Assembly: GCA_947645965.1 (NCBI GenBank)
Contig: CANSES010000022.1
Location: 1-18,137 of the forward strand
Source: an uncultured Enterorhabdus sp.
GTDB taxonomy: Bacteria; Actinomycetota; Coriobacteriia; Coriobacteriales; Eggerthellaceae
Direction: 5' to 3'
Length of the DNA: 18,137 nucleotides
Shown: positions 1 through 8,125 of the stretch, in pieces
Layout of the letters: the number at the start of each line of letters is the position of its first letter
Numbering within the stretch: position 1 is the stretch's first letter
The notes under the pieces: model-generated
Databases searched by the model: none
What the model was told of the DNA's origin: nothing
The model's input: only the letters and a program-made list of their open reading frames with translations
Made by a program: the position numbers and the translations under genes

Positions 1-1564
<1,564 letters not shown>

Positions 1565-1649
1565 AGATCGCTTCGTTTCCTTCGCGGACGTGACACAGCG
1601 GGCGCCCCCGAGGGATCACCCGCTGCGCTGCTTCTCTTGTTCGCTGGTT

Positions 1650-1678
1650 ATTGTAGTGGGCGCCGCGCTGGCGCGCCA
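1650..1678 (-). promoter_or_regulatory. Candidate uvrA promoter
   Basis: On the minus strand a TACAAT -10 (1650-1655) sits 17 nt from a poor -35 (TGGCGC, 1673-1678). This would give a leader of about 80 nt. The leader contains an inverted repeat with arms AGCGGG/CCCGCT (1597-1602 and 1619-1624). The -10 is good and the -35 weak, so the call is tentative. The -35 overlaps a perfect 12-bp palindrome CTGGCGCGCCAG (1668-1679). Confidence 0.45.
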
Positions 1679-1687
1679 GATCTAAAG

Positions 1688-1701
1688 GGAACTTTTGTTC
1701 G
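1688..1701 (-). promoter_or_regulatory. LexA/DinR SOS box upstream of uvrA
   Basis: The minus strand reads CGAACAAAAGTTCC. This matches the Bacillus-type DinR/LexA consensus CGAACRNRYGTTYC at 13 of 14 positions, with perfect GAAC-N4-GTTC half sites. It lies about 10 bp upstream of the candidate uvrA -35. uvrA is a classical SOS gene in Gram-positive bacteria, so position and motif support each other. Binding and repression are inferred. Confidence 0.8.
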
Positions 1702-1781
1702 CCTCCATGGAATCTTCGCAGGGACCGCCCCTCCAGAACACGGCGATGGGCGACGCGGCCCCAGCCGGCCGAACCGACCCC

Positions 1782-3086
1782 CTAGCCGACGGCCGGCGCG
1801 GCATCCTCCCCTGCCGTCGCGGGCGCCTCGTCGACGGGAACGAGGGCCGGGTTGCGCTTCTTGTGGAAGGCGCGCAGGGTCAGCCGCGCCGTCTTGCGCC
1901 GGGGGCGGGGCGCGCGCACCGTAACCACCACGAAGGCGCAGGACGCGGCCAGCACCACGGCCATAACGGCGAACACCACGGTAAAGGACGTCGCCCCCAG
2001 CAGCACGCCGCACGCCAGGCCCGTCACCGCCGACCCGGCATAGGCCACCAGGTTGATGGAGGCGAGAATGGCCGACACCTGCAGCACGTTCACTTCCAGA
2101 AGCAACATGCGCAGAGCTGTGGCCAAACAGGCACCCATGGAGAAGCTGAACACCGCACAGGCCATCATGAAGGCCAGCTCGGCCCCCGTGGCCACGAACA
2201 GGGCGAGGGCCGCCGTGGAGGCCACCACCACGGCGAAGGACACCGCCAAGGCCTTCTTCGGGTGGAACTTCTGCACCACCGGGCCGCCGAGCACGCTGGG
2301 CGCCATGGCCAGGGCCAGGATGACCGAGCCGACGAAGGGCGAGGCGGCCCCGAAGCAGGTGTAGGCGATGGGCGCCGAGAACGACTGGAAGAAGCAGCCC
2401 ACCATCCACGTGGCCAGATACACCACGGCCACGGCCACGAAGAGCCGACGGCCGTCGCGGGGCACGAAGACGCGCGGGCGGATGGAGGCGCGCAGCGACA
2501 CCGTGCGGTCGAGGGGCTCGTGGATGAGCGGCATGAGGAACAGGCAGACCGCCAGGATGACGATCATGAGGCCGTAGATGACCGTGAGGTTCGGCACCAA
2601 ATCGTACAGCACTCCCACGCCGATGGAGCCGATCATGATGCCGAACATGGCGCCGCAGCTCGCGACGGTGGAGCCCCAGCTGAGGTGCTTCTCCCCCACG
2701 CAGTCGATGACCAGCGACGACACGGCGCTCATGCCGAAGCCGGCCGAGAGCCCCTGGACGAAACGGGCCGCGAGCACGTCGGCGCCGCTGGCCGCGCGCA
2801 AAAACATGATGCAGCCGAAGATGGCGAGCATGACCGTGAGACAGGCGATGGGCACGCGCCCGAAGGAGTCGGAGATGCGGCCGGCGAACAGCAGGGTCAG
2901 CGTGACACCGATGAGGTAGGTGAACATGGTGTTGGAGATGTCGGCCGTGGTCAGGCCGATGGTGGCCTGGTAGTCGGCGTACAGCGGAATGGGCACCGCC
3001 GTGGCGGCGAAGATGGCCAGAAACGCGGCGGTCGCGAGGGCGAATCCGCGCAGCGATTGGGCGTCGGTGAGCTCTGCCTTGTGCAT
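1782..3086 (-). CDS. MFS transporter, 12-TM, substrate unknown
   Basis: This is a 434-residue inner-membrane secondary transporter of the major facilitator superfamily. The hydrophobicity pattern fits about 12 membrane helices with a cytoplasmic loop near the middle (LHEPLDRTVSL...RPRVF). The MFS motif A is clear at residues 69-77 (GRISDSFGR), in the loop after the second helix. The basic C-terminal tail (RPRRKTARLTLRAFHKKR) is predicted cytoplasmic. An upstream in-frame start exists 41 codons earlier. The start at 3086 (MHKAELTDAQ) is preferred because GGAG/AAAAGG lies just before it and helix 1 then begins at about residue 14. A promoter lies about 80 nt upstream, so the gene is probably a single transcription unit. 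Substrate cannot be read from the sequence; drug or metabolite efflux is the generic possibility. Confidence 0.9.
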   Translation of the reverse strand: MHKAELTDAQSLRGFALATAAFLAIFAATAVPIPLYADYQATIGLTTADISNTMFTYLIGVTLTLLFAGRISDSFGRVPIACLTVMLAIFGCIMFLRAASGADVLAARFVQGLSAGFGMSAVSSLVIDCVGEKHLSWGSTVASCGAMFGIMIGSIGVGVLYDLVPNLTVIYGLMIVILAVCLFLMPLIHEPLDRTVSLRASIRPRVFVPRDGRRLFVAVAVVYLATWMVGCFFQSFSAPIAYTCFGAASPFVGSVILALAMAPSVLGGPVVQKFHPKKALAVSFAVVVASTAALALFVATGAELAFMMACAVFSFSMGACLATALRMLLLEVNVLQVSAILASINLVAYAGSAVTGLACGVLLGATSFTVVFAVMAVVLAASCAFVVVTVRAPRPRRKTARLTLRAFHKKRNPALVPVDEAPATAGEDAAPAVG

Positions 3087-3167
3087 CCTTTTCTCCGTGT
3101 GCGTTCGAGTTTGCCAGCCGTACCCTCCGCGGCGGCATCGATGGGGCCGTTGCGGGAAGGTGCGAGC

Positions 3168-3196
3168 AGTATGAACCTCGCACGCGGGGAATTCAA
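3168..3196 (-). promoter_or_regulatory. Promoter of the MFS gene
   Basis: On the minus strand TTGAAT (3191-3196) and CATACT (3168-3173) are separated by 17 nt. Each matches the sigma-A consensus at four of six bases. Predicted transcription start is near 3161, giving a leader of about 75 nt ahead of the chosen MFS start. Confidence 0.6.
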
Positions 3197-3226
3197 GGGG
3201 AAACGCCAAGTTCGCCGCTCAGCGAT

Positions 3227-3284
3227 GAAACGGCCCCATTAGGCGCCGGAAGCCGCCCGGGTGACACCCGTGCGAAGCCGTTTC
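3227..3284 (-). terminator. Nested hairpin downstream of the amidase gene
   Basis: Outer arms GAAACGGC/GCCGTTTC (3227-3234, 3277-3284) enclose a second inverted repeat CGGGTG-A-CACCCG (3258-3270). It begins about 20 nt after the amidase stop codon in the direction of its transcription. There is no real T-tract, so intrinsic termination is uncertain; a processing hairpin or a Rho-assisted end is equally possible. Confidence 0.4.
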
Positions 3285-3305
3285 GAGACCGCTTGCCGGG
3301 AGGCT

Positions 3306-4154
3306 CTAGCCGGCGTGGCGGCGGGTGCTCTGGTAGCTTGCGAGATGGTCGGCGAACTCGGGGGACGTGTCGGAGTTGCCCGACCGCCAGGCCTTGTGGT
3401 CGATGATCGCGCTCTCGAAGCCGAAGTAGCCGTCGATGTAGGCGATGAGCGCGTCCACGGCCGCAAGCTGCGCCTCGGGGTAGGCGCCCTCGCCGCCCAC
3501 GTGCACCATCTCGATGCCGACGGAGTGGGCGTTCATGGCGTAGTCGGCGAAGTCGGCGCCGATGGGCACGGCGCCGGCCATGTCGTCGCGGCCGTCCTCC
3601 ACGATGCCGTAGCGCTCGTTGTGCCCCGTGTCGCCGTAGCCCGCGTGGTGGGCGATGCGGTCGAGCGGCACGCACTGCCAGATGCTGCCGTCGCGATTCA
3701 CGATGAAGTGGGCGGCGACCCGGTTGCCGTTGGAGTCCCACCAGTCGATGGTCGCGGCGGCGTCGGAGTCGCCCTCGGTGTCGTGCAGGACGATGTATTT
3801 TTGGAAGGCGGCCGGCTTGGGCCCGTGGTCGAAACCGGCGCGGAAGTCCACGGTGATGGCGGGGCGCTCGACTGCGGGCGCGGAAGCGGCGGGGTCAGGC
3901 GCATCGGCGTCGCCGACGGCAGCCTTGTCGGTGGCCGACGGCGCCGTGGGGCCCTCGAGGGCTTCGAGACGCTCCTCTTCGACGGCCTCGGTGAAGATCT
4001 CCTCCGTCTCGGCGGCGGCTTCTTTCTCGGGCGCGCTCTCGGTCGGGGACGCTTGGCATCCCGCCAGCGACAGCAGACAGACGGTCATCAAAGCAGCCGC
4101 GAACGCCCCGGCGACTCGCCCCGGGGCGTGGTTGATCAGCAGGCGGTTCGCCAT
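3306..4154 (-). CDS. Lipoprotein N-acetylmuramoyl-L-alanine amidase (amidase_2/PGRP-like)
   Basis: This 282-residue protein is predicted to be exported and lipid-anchored on the outer face of the membrane, cleaving the MurNAc-L-Ala bond of peptidoglycan. A signal peptide (residues 1-32) ends in lipobox L30-A-G-C33. An acidic, Ala/Glu/Pro-rich tether follows (about 34-100), then an amidase_2 domain (about 105-270). The zinc triad of the AmpD/T7-lysozyme type is visible as His124 (VLHDTEG), His253 (IIDHKAW) and Asp262 (NSDTSPEF). The motif AHFIVNRDGSIWQ at about 148-160 is characteristic of the fold. The start at 4154 has AAGGGAAG just upstream. A TGCTACACT element lies about 35 nt upstream as a possible promoter. 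No phage genes surround it, so a role in host wall remodelling or recycling is more likely than lysis. Catalytic class is confident; exact substrate is not. Confidence 0.9.
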   Translation of the reverse strand: MANRLLINHAPGRVAGAFAAALMTVCLLSLAGCQASPTESAPEKEAAAETEEIFTEAVEEERLEALEGPTAPSATDKAAVGDADAPDPAASAPAVERPAITVDFRAGFDHGPKPAAFQKYIVLHDTEGDSDAAATIDWWDSNGNRVAAHFIVNRDGSIWQCVPLDRIAHHAGYGDTGHNERYGIVEDGRDDMAGAVPIGADFADYAMNAHSVGIEMVHVGGEGAYPEAQLAAVDALIAYIDGYFGFESAIIDHKAWRSGNSDTSPEFADHLASYQSTRRHAG

Positions 4155-4187
4155 CGCACTTCCCTTTCCTCGTCACATCAGAATGGG

Positions 4188-4196
4188 AGTGTAGCA
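4188..4196 (-). promoter_or_regulatory. Extended -10 element before the amidase gene
   Basis: The minus strand reads TGC-TACACT, an extended -10 form, about 35 nt upstream of the amidase start. No good -35 is present at 17 nt, as is often the case with extended -10 promoters. The same TGCTA-A-T pattern recurs before the SPFH and LuxR genes in this window. Confidence 0.45.
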
Positions 4197-4203
4197 CACG
4201 GGA

Positions 4204-4228
4204 GGAAAAGGAGCGCCGGGTGACGGCG
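4204..4228 (-). terminator. Possible terminator of the 32-residue membrane protein gene
   Basis: On the minus strand a short hairpin CGCCG-N5-CGGCG (4214-4228) is followed four bases later by TTTT (4204-4209 region). It lies about 30 nt past the stop codon of the small gene and before the amidase -10. The stem is short and the T-run is offset, so this is tentative. Confidence 0.35.
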
Positions 4229-4259
4229 AAGCGCGGTGCGAGCGCGGGCAGCCGAGAGC

Positions 4260-4358
4260 CTACATCACCACGTGAGAGGCGGATTGCATGAGGTAGGGAA
4301 TGTAGGCGAGGACGACGAGGGCGGCCCAGAAGAGCATCTTGGCTTTCTTGCGACTCAT
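4260..4358 (-). CDS. Small 32-residue single-pass membrane protein, function unknown
   Basis: A 33-codon frame starts MSRKKAKMLFW and ends SASHVVM before a TAG stop. A strongly basic N-terminus (RKKAK) is followed by one hydrophobic helix (about residues 8-24, LFWAALVVLAYIPYLM), predicting a single-span protein with its N-terminus inside. The Shine-Dalgarno AGGGAGG stands 4 nt before ATG, one of the strongest in the window. The gene lies on the same strand as, and between, xerC and the amidase gene, with a weak hairpin after it. I do not recognise a family. It could act as a small regulator or stabiliser of a membrane complex, but nothing here says which. The strong ribosome site and the clean basic-then-hydrophobic design argue against chance. 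Confidence 0.65.
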   Translation of the reverse strand: MSRKKAKMLFWAALVVLAYIPYLMQSASHVVM

Positions 4359-4546
4359 GGTTCCTCCCTTCGGTGGCGGCGGTCGCCCAGCGAGGGCAGC
4401 CGTCTTTGAAACCTAGGGCGATTCTCCCACAGGGCGTGCCGAGCCCTGACCGCGCGGGTCAACCGTAGCACCCGCGCAACGAGCCTGAAAGTACTGCGGA
4501 ACGCCCCCGTTGGGGAGTTGTTGATTGGGGGGGTGGGACGAAGAGA

Positions 4547-4700
4547 GGCGGTCTCGAAAGGCGCTCCAACGAGCGGCTGCGACATTTGCAGGCGGCCTGA
4601 AGGCCGCCCCTACAGGTGGGATGCAAAAGGGCCTGCTGAGAGGATCATCCCCGGGATGCATTCGTAGGGGCGGGCTTCAGCCCGCCCTCTCGAGACCGCC
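4547..4700. repeat. Nested inverted-repeat element with two REP-like hairpins
   Basis: An outer 11-bp inverted repeat GGCGGTCTCGA/TCGAGACCGCC (4547-4557, 4690-4700) bounds the element. Inside are two head-to-head copies of a REP-like unit of the form GTAGGGGCGGnCTTCAGnCCGCC: 4591-4613 on the minus strand and 4665-4686 on the plus strand. Each has a perfect 8-bp stem with a 2-nt loop. The element occupies most of the 377-nt gap between xerC and the small membrane gene. The copy nearest xerC begins 50 nt after its stop and could end or protect that transcript. No coding capacity for a transposase is present, so this is a MITE-like or BIME-like element. The rest of the 4359-4735 gap shows nothing I can name. 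Confidence 0.7.
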
Positions 4701-4735
4701 GGAGGCCCCCGATACTCCCCTCTTCGCCCCTGCGC

Positions 4736-5728
4736 CTATGCCCGAGGATGGGCGAGCTTGTGTATCTCCTTCAGGCGGTCGGGGCTCACGTGGGTGTAGA
4801 TCTGGGTGGTGGACAGGCTCGCGTGGCCCAGCATGTCCTGAACGCTGCGCAGATCGGCGCCGCCCTCCAGAAGGTCGGTGGCGAAGGAATGGCGCATGGC
4901 GTGGGGCGACAGGCTCTCATCGAGACCGGCCAGACGCAGGGCCCGCTTGAACATCTTGCGGATGGCATCGGGACTGACGGCGTTGCCGCGGTTGGACACG
5001 AAGAAGTAGTCGCTCTCGCGGCCGGCCAGCAGTTGCGGCCGCGCCTCGCGCTGGTAGCGCTCCATGATGCGGGCCGCCGTGCGCGAGAGCGGCACGATAC
5101 GCTCCTTGGCACGCTTGCCGAACACCTTCACCTCGAAGGCGGGAAAGTTCACCCAGGCCGCAAGGAGGCCCGAAGCCTCGGACACGCGGGCCCCGCAGGA
5201 GAAGAGAAACTCCAGGATGGCCTGATCGCGCATGTCCGCCGGCGTCTGCTCGCGGGGCTCGCCGAAGGCGTCCTCGTCGCCGAACACCCCGAGCAGCGTG
5301 ACCATGTCGGCGTTGGTGATGACCTTGGGCAGGCGCCGCTCCCCCTTCGGCGCCTGGGCCACACAGGCCGGATCGTTCATCGTGCGCCCGGTGCGGTTCA
5401 TCCACCGGTAGAACGACCGCAGCGCCGAGAGGTGCCGCTTGATGGTGGTGCGGGCGTAGCGCGCCTGGTCGAGCTCGGCCAGATAGCGCCGCAGCTGCCG
5501 ATAGGTAACCGCGCGGGGATGGACGTTCGCCCGCCGCGCCCAACGCAAATACCCCAGCACGTCGTCGCGGTAGGCCCGCACCGTATGGGGCGAGGCGCCG
5601 CGCTCCACGGCGAGGGCGGCACAGAAGGCCTCCACATCCTCGAAGCCCGGCAGCGACACGTCCTCGGCCGACAGACCCGCGCGCTCCGCCCCTTCGGCGG
5701 CGCGCCCCTCCCCCACGGTTGCCGTCAT
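4736..5728 (-). CDS. xerC: Tyrosine site-specific recombinase XerC/XerD
   Basis: The product is a 330-residue tyrosine recombinase of the Xer type, which resolves chromosome dimers at dif together with FtsK. The N-terminal core-binding (SAM-like) domain spans about residues 30-115 (VEAFCAALAVERGASPHTVRAYRDD). The catalytic domain spans about 135-330 with all six expected residues: Arg181 (GARVSE), Lys205 (FGKRAKER), His276 and Arg279 (SPHAMRHSF), His302 (LGHASLSTTQ) and nucleophile Tyr311 (QIYTHV). It ends in the typical HPRA. About 25 extra N-terminal residues precede the core domain. Its ATG overlaps the trmFO stop (ATGA), so translation is probably coupled. The symbol xerC follows the conserved trmFO-xerC order; motifs alone do not separate XerC from XerD. 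No integrase-type context or att site is apparent. Confidence 0.93.
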   Translation of the reverse strand: MTATVGEGRAAEGAERAGLSAEDVSLPGFEDVEAFCAALAVERGASPHTVRAYRDDVLGYLRWARRANVHPRAVTYRQLRRYLAELDQARYARTTIKRHLSALRSFYRWMNRTGRTMNDPACVAQAPKGERRLPKVITNADMVTLLGVFGDEDAFGEPREQTPADMRDQAILEFLFSCGARVSEASGLLAAWVNFPAFEVKVFGKRAKERIVPLSRTAARIMERYQREARPQLLAGRESDYFFVSNRGNAVSPDAIRKMFKRALRLAGLDESLSPHAMRHSFATDLLEGGADLRSVQDMLGHASLSTTQIYTHVSPDRLKEIHKLAHPRA

Positions 5729-7092
5729 CGCGCCATCAGGCCCGCAGCGTCCAGAGCCTCGCGGTAGGAAGCCAGGGCTGCCTCGGCCCGGGCCGCATAG
5801 GCGCCGTAGCGCTCGCGCTTGTTGCGCACGGGAGGATCCAAGGGCCGCATCAGGCCGAAGTTCACGTGCATCGGCTGGTAGTCCGTTGTGGCCTCATCGG
5901 TCGCGTAGGCCAGCAGCGCGCCGTACACCGTCTCGGGAGGCAGCGACGGCAGGGCCACGCCCCGCAGGTCGGCCGTCACCGCCAAGGCTCCGTGCAGCCC
6001 CGATCGGATGGCCTCGCAGTAGCCCTCGGTGCCGGCGAGCTGGCCCACCACGTAGATGGGCACGCCCACGGCGCGGGCGGCCTCGGTGCCCAGGCGGCCG
6101 TGATCGTCCAGCAGGCGCGGCGCGTCGATGAAGGTGTTGCGGTGCATCACGCCGTAACGGGCGAACTCGGCGTTCTCCAGCCCCGGGATCATGCGGAACA
6201 CCCGGCGCTGCTCGGGGAAGGTCAGGTTGGTCTGGAAGCCGACAAGGTTGTAGCTCTGCCCGCAGGCGTCCTCGGCCCGCAGCTGCAGCGCGGCCCAGGG
6301 ACGGCGCCCCGTACGGGGATCGGTCAACCCCACGGGCTTCAGCGTGCCGAAGCGCGGTGCATCGCGGCCCGCACGGGCGATCTCCTCGATGGGCTGGCAG
6401 GCCTGGAACAAGTCCCGGCTCTCGAAGTCCTTCGCGATAACCCGCTCGGCCGCCAGCAGCTCGTCGATGAACCGCTCGTACTCGTCGCGCTCGAAGGGCG
6501 CGTTCAGATAGTCGCCGCCCTGGTCGGCGTCCTCGTAGCGGCTCTGGCGAAAGACGCGCTCCCGATCGATGGAGTCCGCCATGATCACGGGCGCCGCCGC
6601 ATCGTAGAAGGCCAGCGCGTCGCTGCCCGTGAGATCGCGCAGCGACGCCGACAGGGCGTCGGAGGTGAGCGGGCCGGAGGCCAGCACGATGGCGTCGGCG
6701 TCCGCCGCCAGGGCCGCCACATCGGTCGCCTCCTGGCGGCACAGCTCGATCAGGGGGTGCTCCTGCACCTGCGCGGTGATCGCCCGCGAGAACAGCACGC
6801 GGTCCACGGCCAAAGCCCCGCCCGCCGCCACCGCCGTGCGCTGGGCCGCTTCCAGCAGCGGCGAGTCCAACAGGGTCAGTTCGCGCTTCAGCAGCCCCGC
6901 GGCGCTGTCGGGCTTCGTGCTCTTGAGCGAGTTGGAGCAGACGAGCTCCGCCAAGCCGTCGGTATGATGGACGGGGGTGGGGCACGCCGGCCGCATCTCG
7001 ATGAGACGTACCGCTATGCCGCGGTTCGCCAGATCGAGTGCCGCCTCGCTGCCCGCGAGACCGCCGCCTACTATGGTCACATGGTATGTCAT
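5725..7092 (-). CDS. trmFO: TrmFO, folate/FAD-dependent tRNA (uracil-54-C5)-methyltransferase
   Basis: TrmFO makes ribothymidine at position 54 of tRNA using methylene-tetrahydrofolate and FADH2, in the cytoplasm. The 455-residue product is close to the family length. The FAD-binding motif GGGLAGSEAAL is at residues 9-19. The two conserved cysteines appear in ELVCSNSLK (Cys52) and FQACQPIEE (Cys231). The family block FGTLKPVGLTDPRTGRRPWA and the later RVFRMIPGLENAEFARYGVM are also clear. An in-frame TTG lies 18 nt upstream (7110), but ATG at 7092 gives MTYHVTIVGGGLAG, with the flavin motif at the usual distance. The gene follows dprA after an 81-nt gap and overlaps xerC by 4 nt. The topA gene that often sits between dprA and trmFO in Firmicutes is absent here. 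Confidence 0.96.
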   Translation of the reverse strand: MTYHVTIVGGGLAGSEAALDLANRGIAVRLIEMRPACPTPVHHTDGLAELVCSNSLKSTKPDSAAGLLKRELTLLDSPLLEAAQRTAVAAGGALAVDRVLFSRAITAQVQEHPLIELCRQEATDVAALAADADAIVLASGPLTSDALSASLRDLTGSDALAFYDAAAPVIMADSIDRERVFRQSRYEDADQGGDYLNAPFERDEYERFIDELLAAERVIAKDFESRDLFQACQPIEEIARAGRDAPRFGTLKPVGLTDPRTGRRPWAALQLRAEDACGQSYNLVGFQTNLTFPEQRRVFRMIPGLENAEFARYGVMHRNTFIDAPRLLDDHGRLGTEAARAVGVPIYVVGQLAGTEGYCEAIRSGLHGALAVTADLRGVALPSLPPETVYGALLAYATDEATTDYQPMHVNFGLMRPLDPPVRNKRERYGAYAARAEAALASYREALDAAGLMAR

Positions 7093-7140
7093 AGCCCAAC
7101 AGGATACCAAATAACGGCACCGAGACGCCGGTCATTTGGG

Positions 7141-7154
7141 CTGGGGCGCCCCAG
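7141..7154. repeat. Perfect 14-bp palindrome between dprA and trmFO
   Basis: CTGGGGCGCCCCAG is its own reverse complement and lies about 20 nt after the dprA stop and 49 nt before the trmFO start. No T-tract follows on either strand. It could be an mRNA-processing hairpin or a protein site within the operon; no function can be assigned. Confidence 0.5.
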
Positions 7155-7173
7155 GACGCGGAAATCGCACGAC

Positions 7174-8124
7174 TCATCGGCGCCCCCGTCCCGCCCCCAC
7201 GCGCGGCCCGTAGCGCCCGTCGGGGTACTGGGCGATCAGCCCCTCGCGCTGAGCCGTGGCCAGCCACACCACGAGCCAGGTGAGCGCGTCGCCCCGCGGG
7301 CGGTGACTCTGGGCGAGGTTGCGCAGCGCCTCCATGCCGAGGGGCTCGGCGCGCAGGGCGTCGAGCAGCGCCTCCTCGGCCGTGGGCGCTCCCTGGGGCG
7401 CGGCCGTATCGCTCGCCGCGGGAGGTGGCGGCTCCTTCAGGCAGCCGTAGGCGGAGAACAGGGCATCGGCAAAGGACTCGTCGTCGATGATGGGCAGCGC
7501 GCCCTGGTACAGCAGCCGGTTGGCGCCCCGCGAGTTCTCGGACGTGATGGCCCCCGGCACCACCCACACCTCGCGGCCGGCGCTCAGAGCCTCGTCGGCC
7601 GTAGAGAAAGTACCCGAGGGAAGCCCCGCCTCCACGATGAGCGTGGCCCGGGCCAGCCCTGCGATGAGTCGGTTGCGCTCGCGAAACGTATAGGGCAGGG
7701 GCATGAAGTCCCAGGGCTGCTCGGACACCACGGCACCGCCCCCGTCGACGATGCGCTGGAAGAGTCCCGCGTTCTCGGCGGGATACAGCTGGTTGCAGCC
7801 GCCCCCGAGGAAGGCCACGGTAGGGCAGCCCACCGCCAGGGCGGCCTCATGGGCCACGGCATCGCAGCCACGCGCACCACCGGACACGATGACGATGCCC
7901 TGCTCGGCGGCCAGCGAGGCGAAGCGCTTCGCCGCTGTGCGCCCATAGGGCGTCGCGCGGCGTGCCCCCACCACCGCCAGCCCCGGGCGCAGGGCATCGG
8001 GCGTGCCCACGCCGTACAGGCGCTTGGGCGGCTTGGGAATGGCCCGCAGCAGAGCGGGGAACCGATCGTCCTGCGGGGTCAACTCGAAGCGCTCCCCCGC
8101 CAGCTTCAGCGTCTTCACGGGCAT
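7174..8124 (-). CDS. dprA: DprA/Smf DNA-processing protein
   Basis: DprA binds incoming single-stranded DNA and loads RecA during transformation. It is also widespread in species not known to be competent. The 316-residue protein has a short N-terminal region and then the Rossmann-like DprA domain (about 15-220). This carries VVGARRATPYG at 51-61, SGGARGCDAVAHEAA at 81-95 and RERNRLIAGLARATLIVEA at 148-166. A C-terminal winged-helix segment (about 255-310) is like the domain that binds DNA or ComM-type partners. AGGAGG stands 8 nt before ATG, inside the end of comM; the two genes are 1 nt apart, so expression is coupled. A Cys replaces the usual Ile in SGGARGID, a minor change. Confidence 0.96.
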   Translation of the reverse strand: MPVKTLKLAGERFELTPQDDRFPALLRAIPKPPKRLYGVGTPDALRPGLAVVGARRATPYGRTAAKRFASLAAEQGIVIVSGGARGCDAVAHEAALAVGCPTVAFLGGGCNQLYPAENAGLFQRIVDGGGAVVSEQPWDFMPLPYTFRERNRLIAGLARATLIVEAGLPSGTFSTADEALSAGREVWVVPGAITSENSRGANRLLYQGALPIIDDESFADALFSAYGCLKEPPPPAASDTAAPQGAPTAEEALLDALRAEPLGMEALRNLAQSHRPRGDALTWLVVWLATAQREGLIAQYPDGRYGPRVGAGRGRR

Positions 8125-8125
8125 C

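Noticed and set aside
7093..7110. TTG start of trmFO 18 nt upstream
   Set aside because: ATG at 7092 places the flavin motif at the standard distance from the N-terminus.
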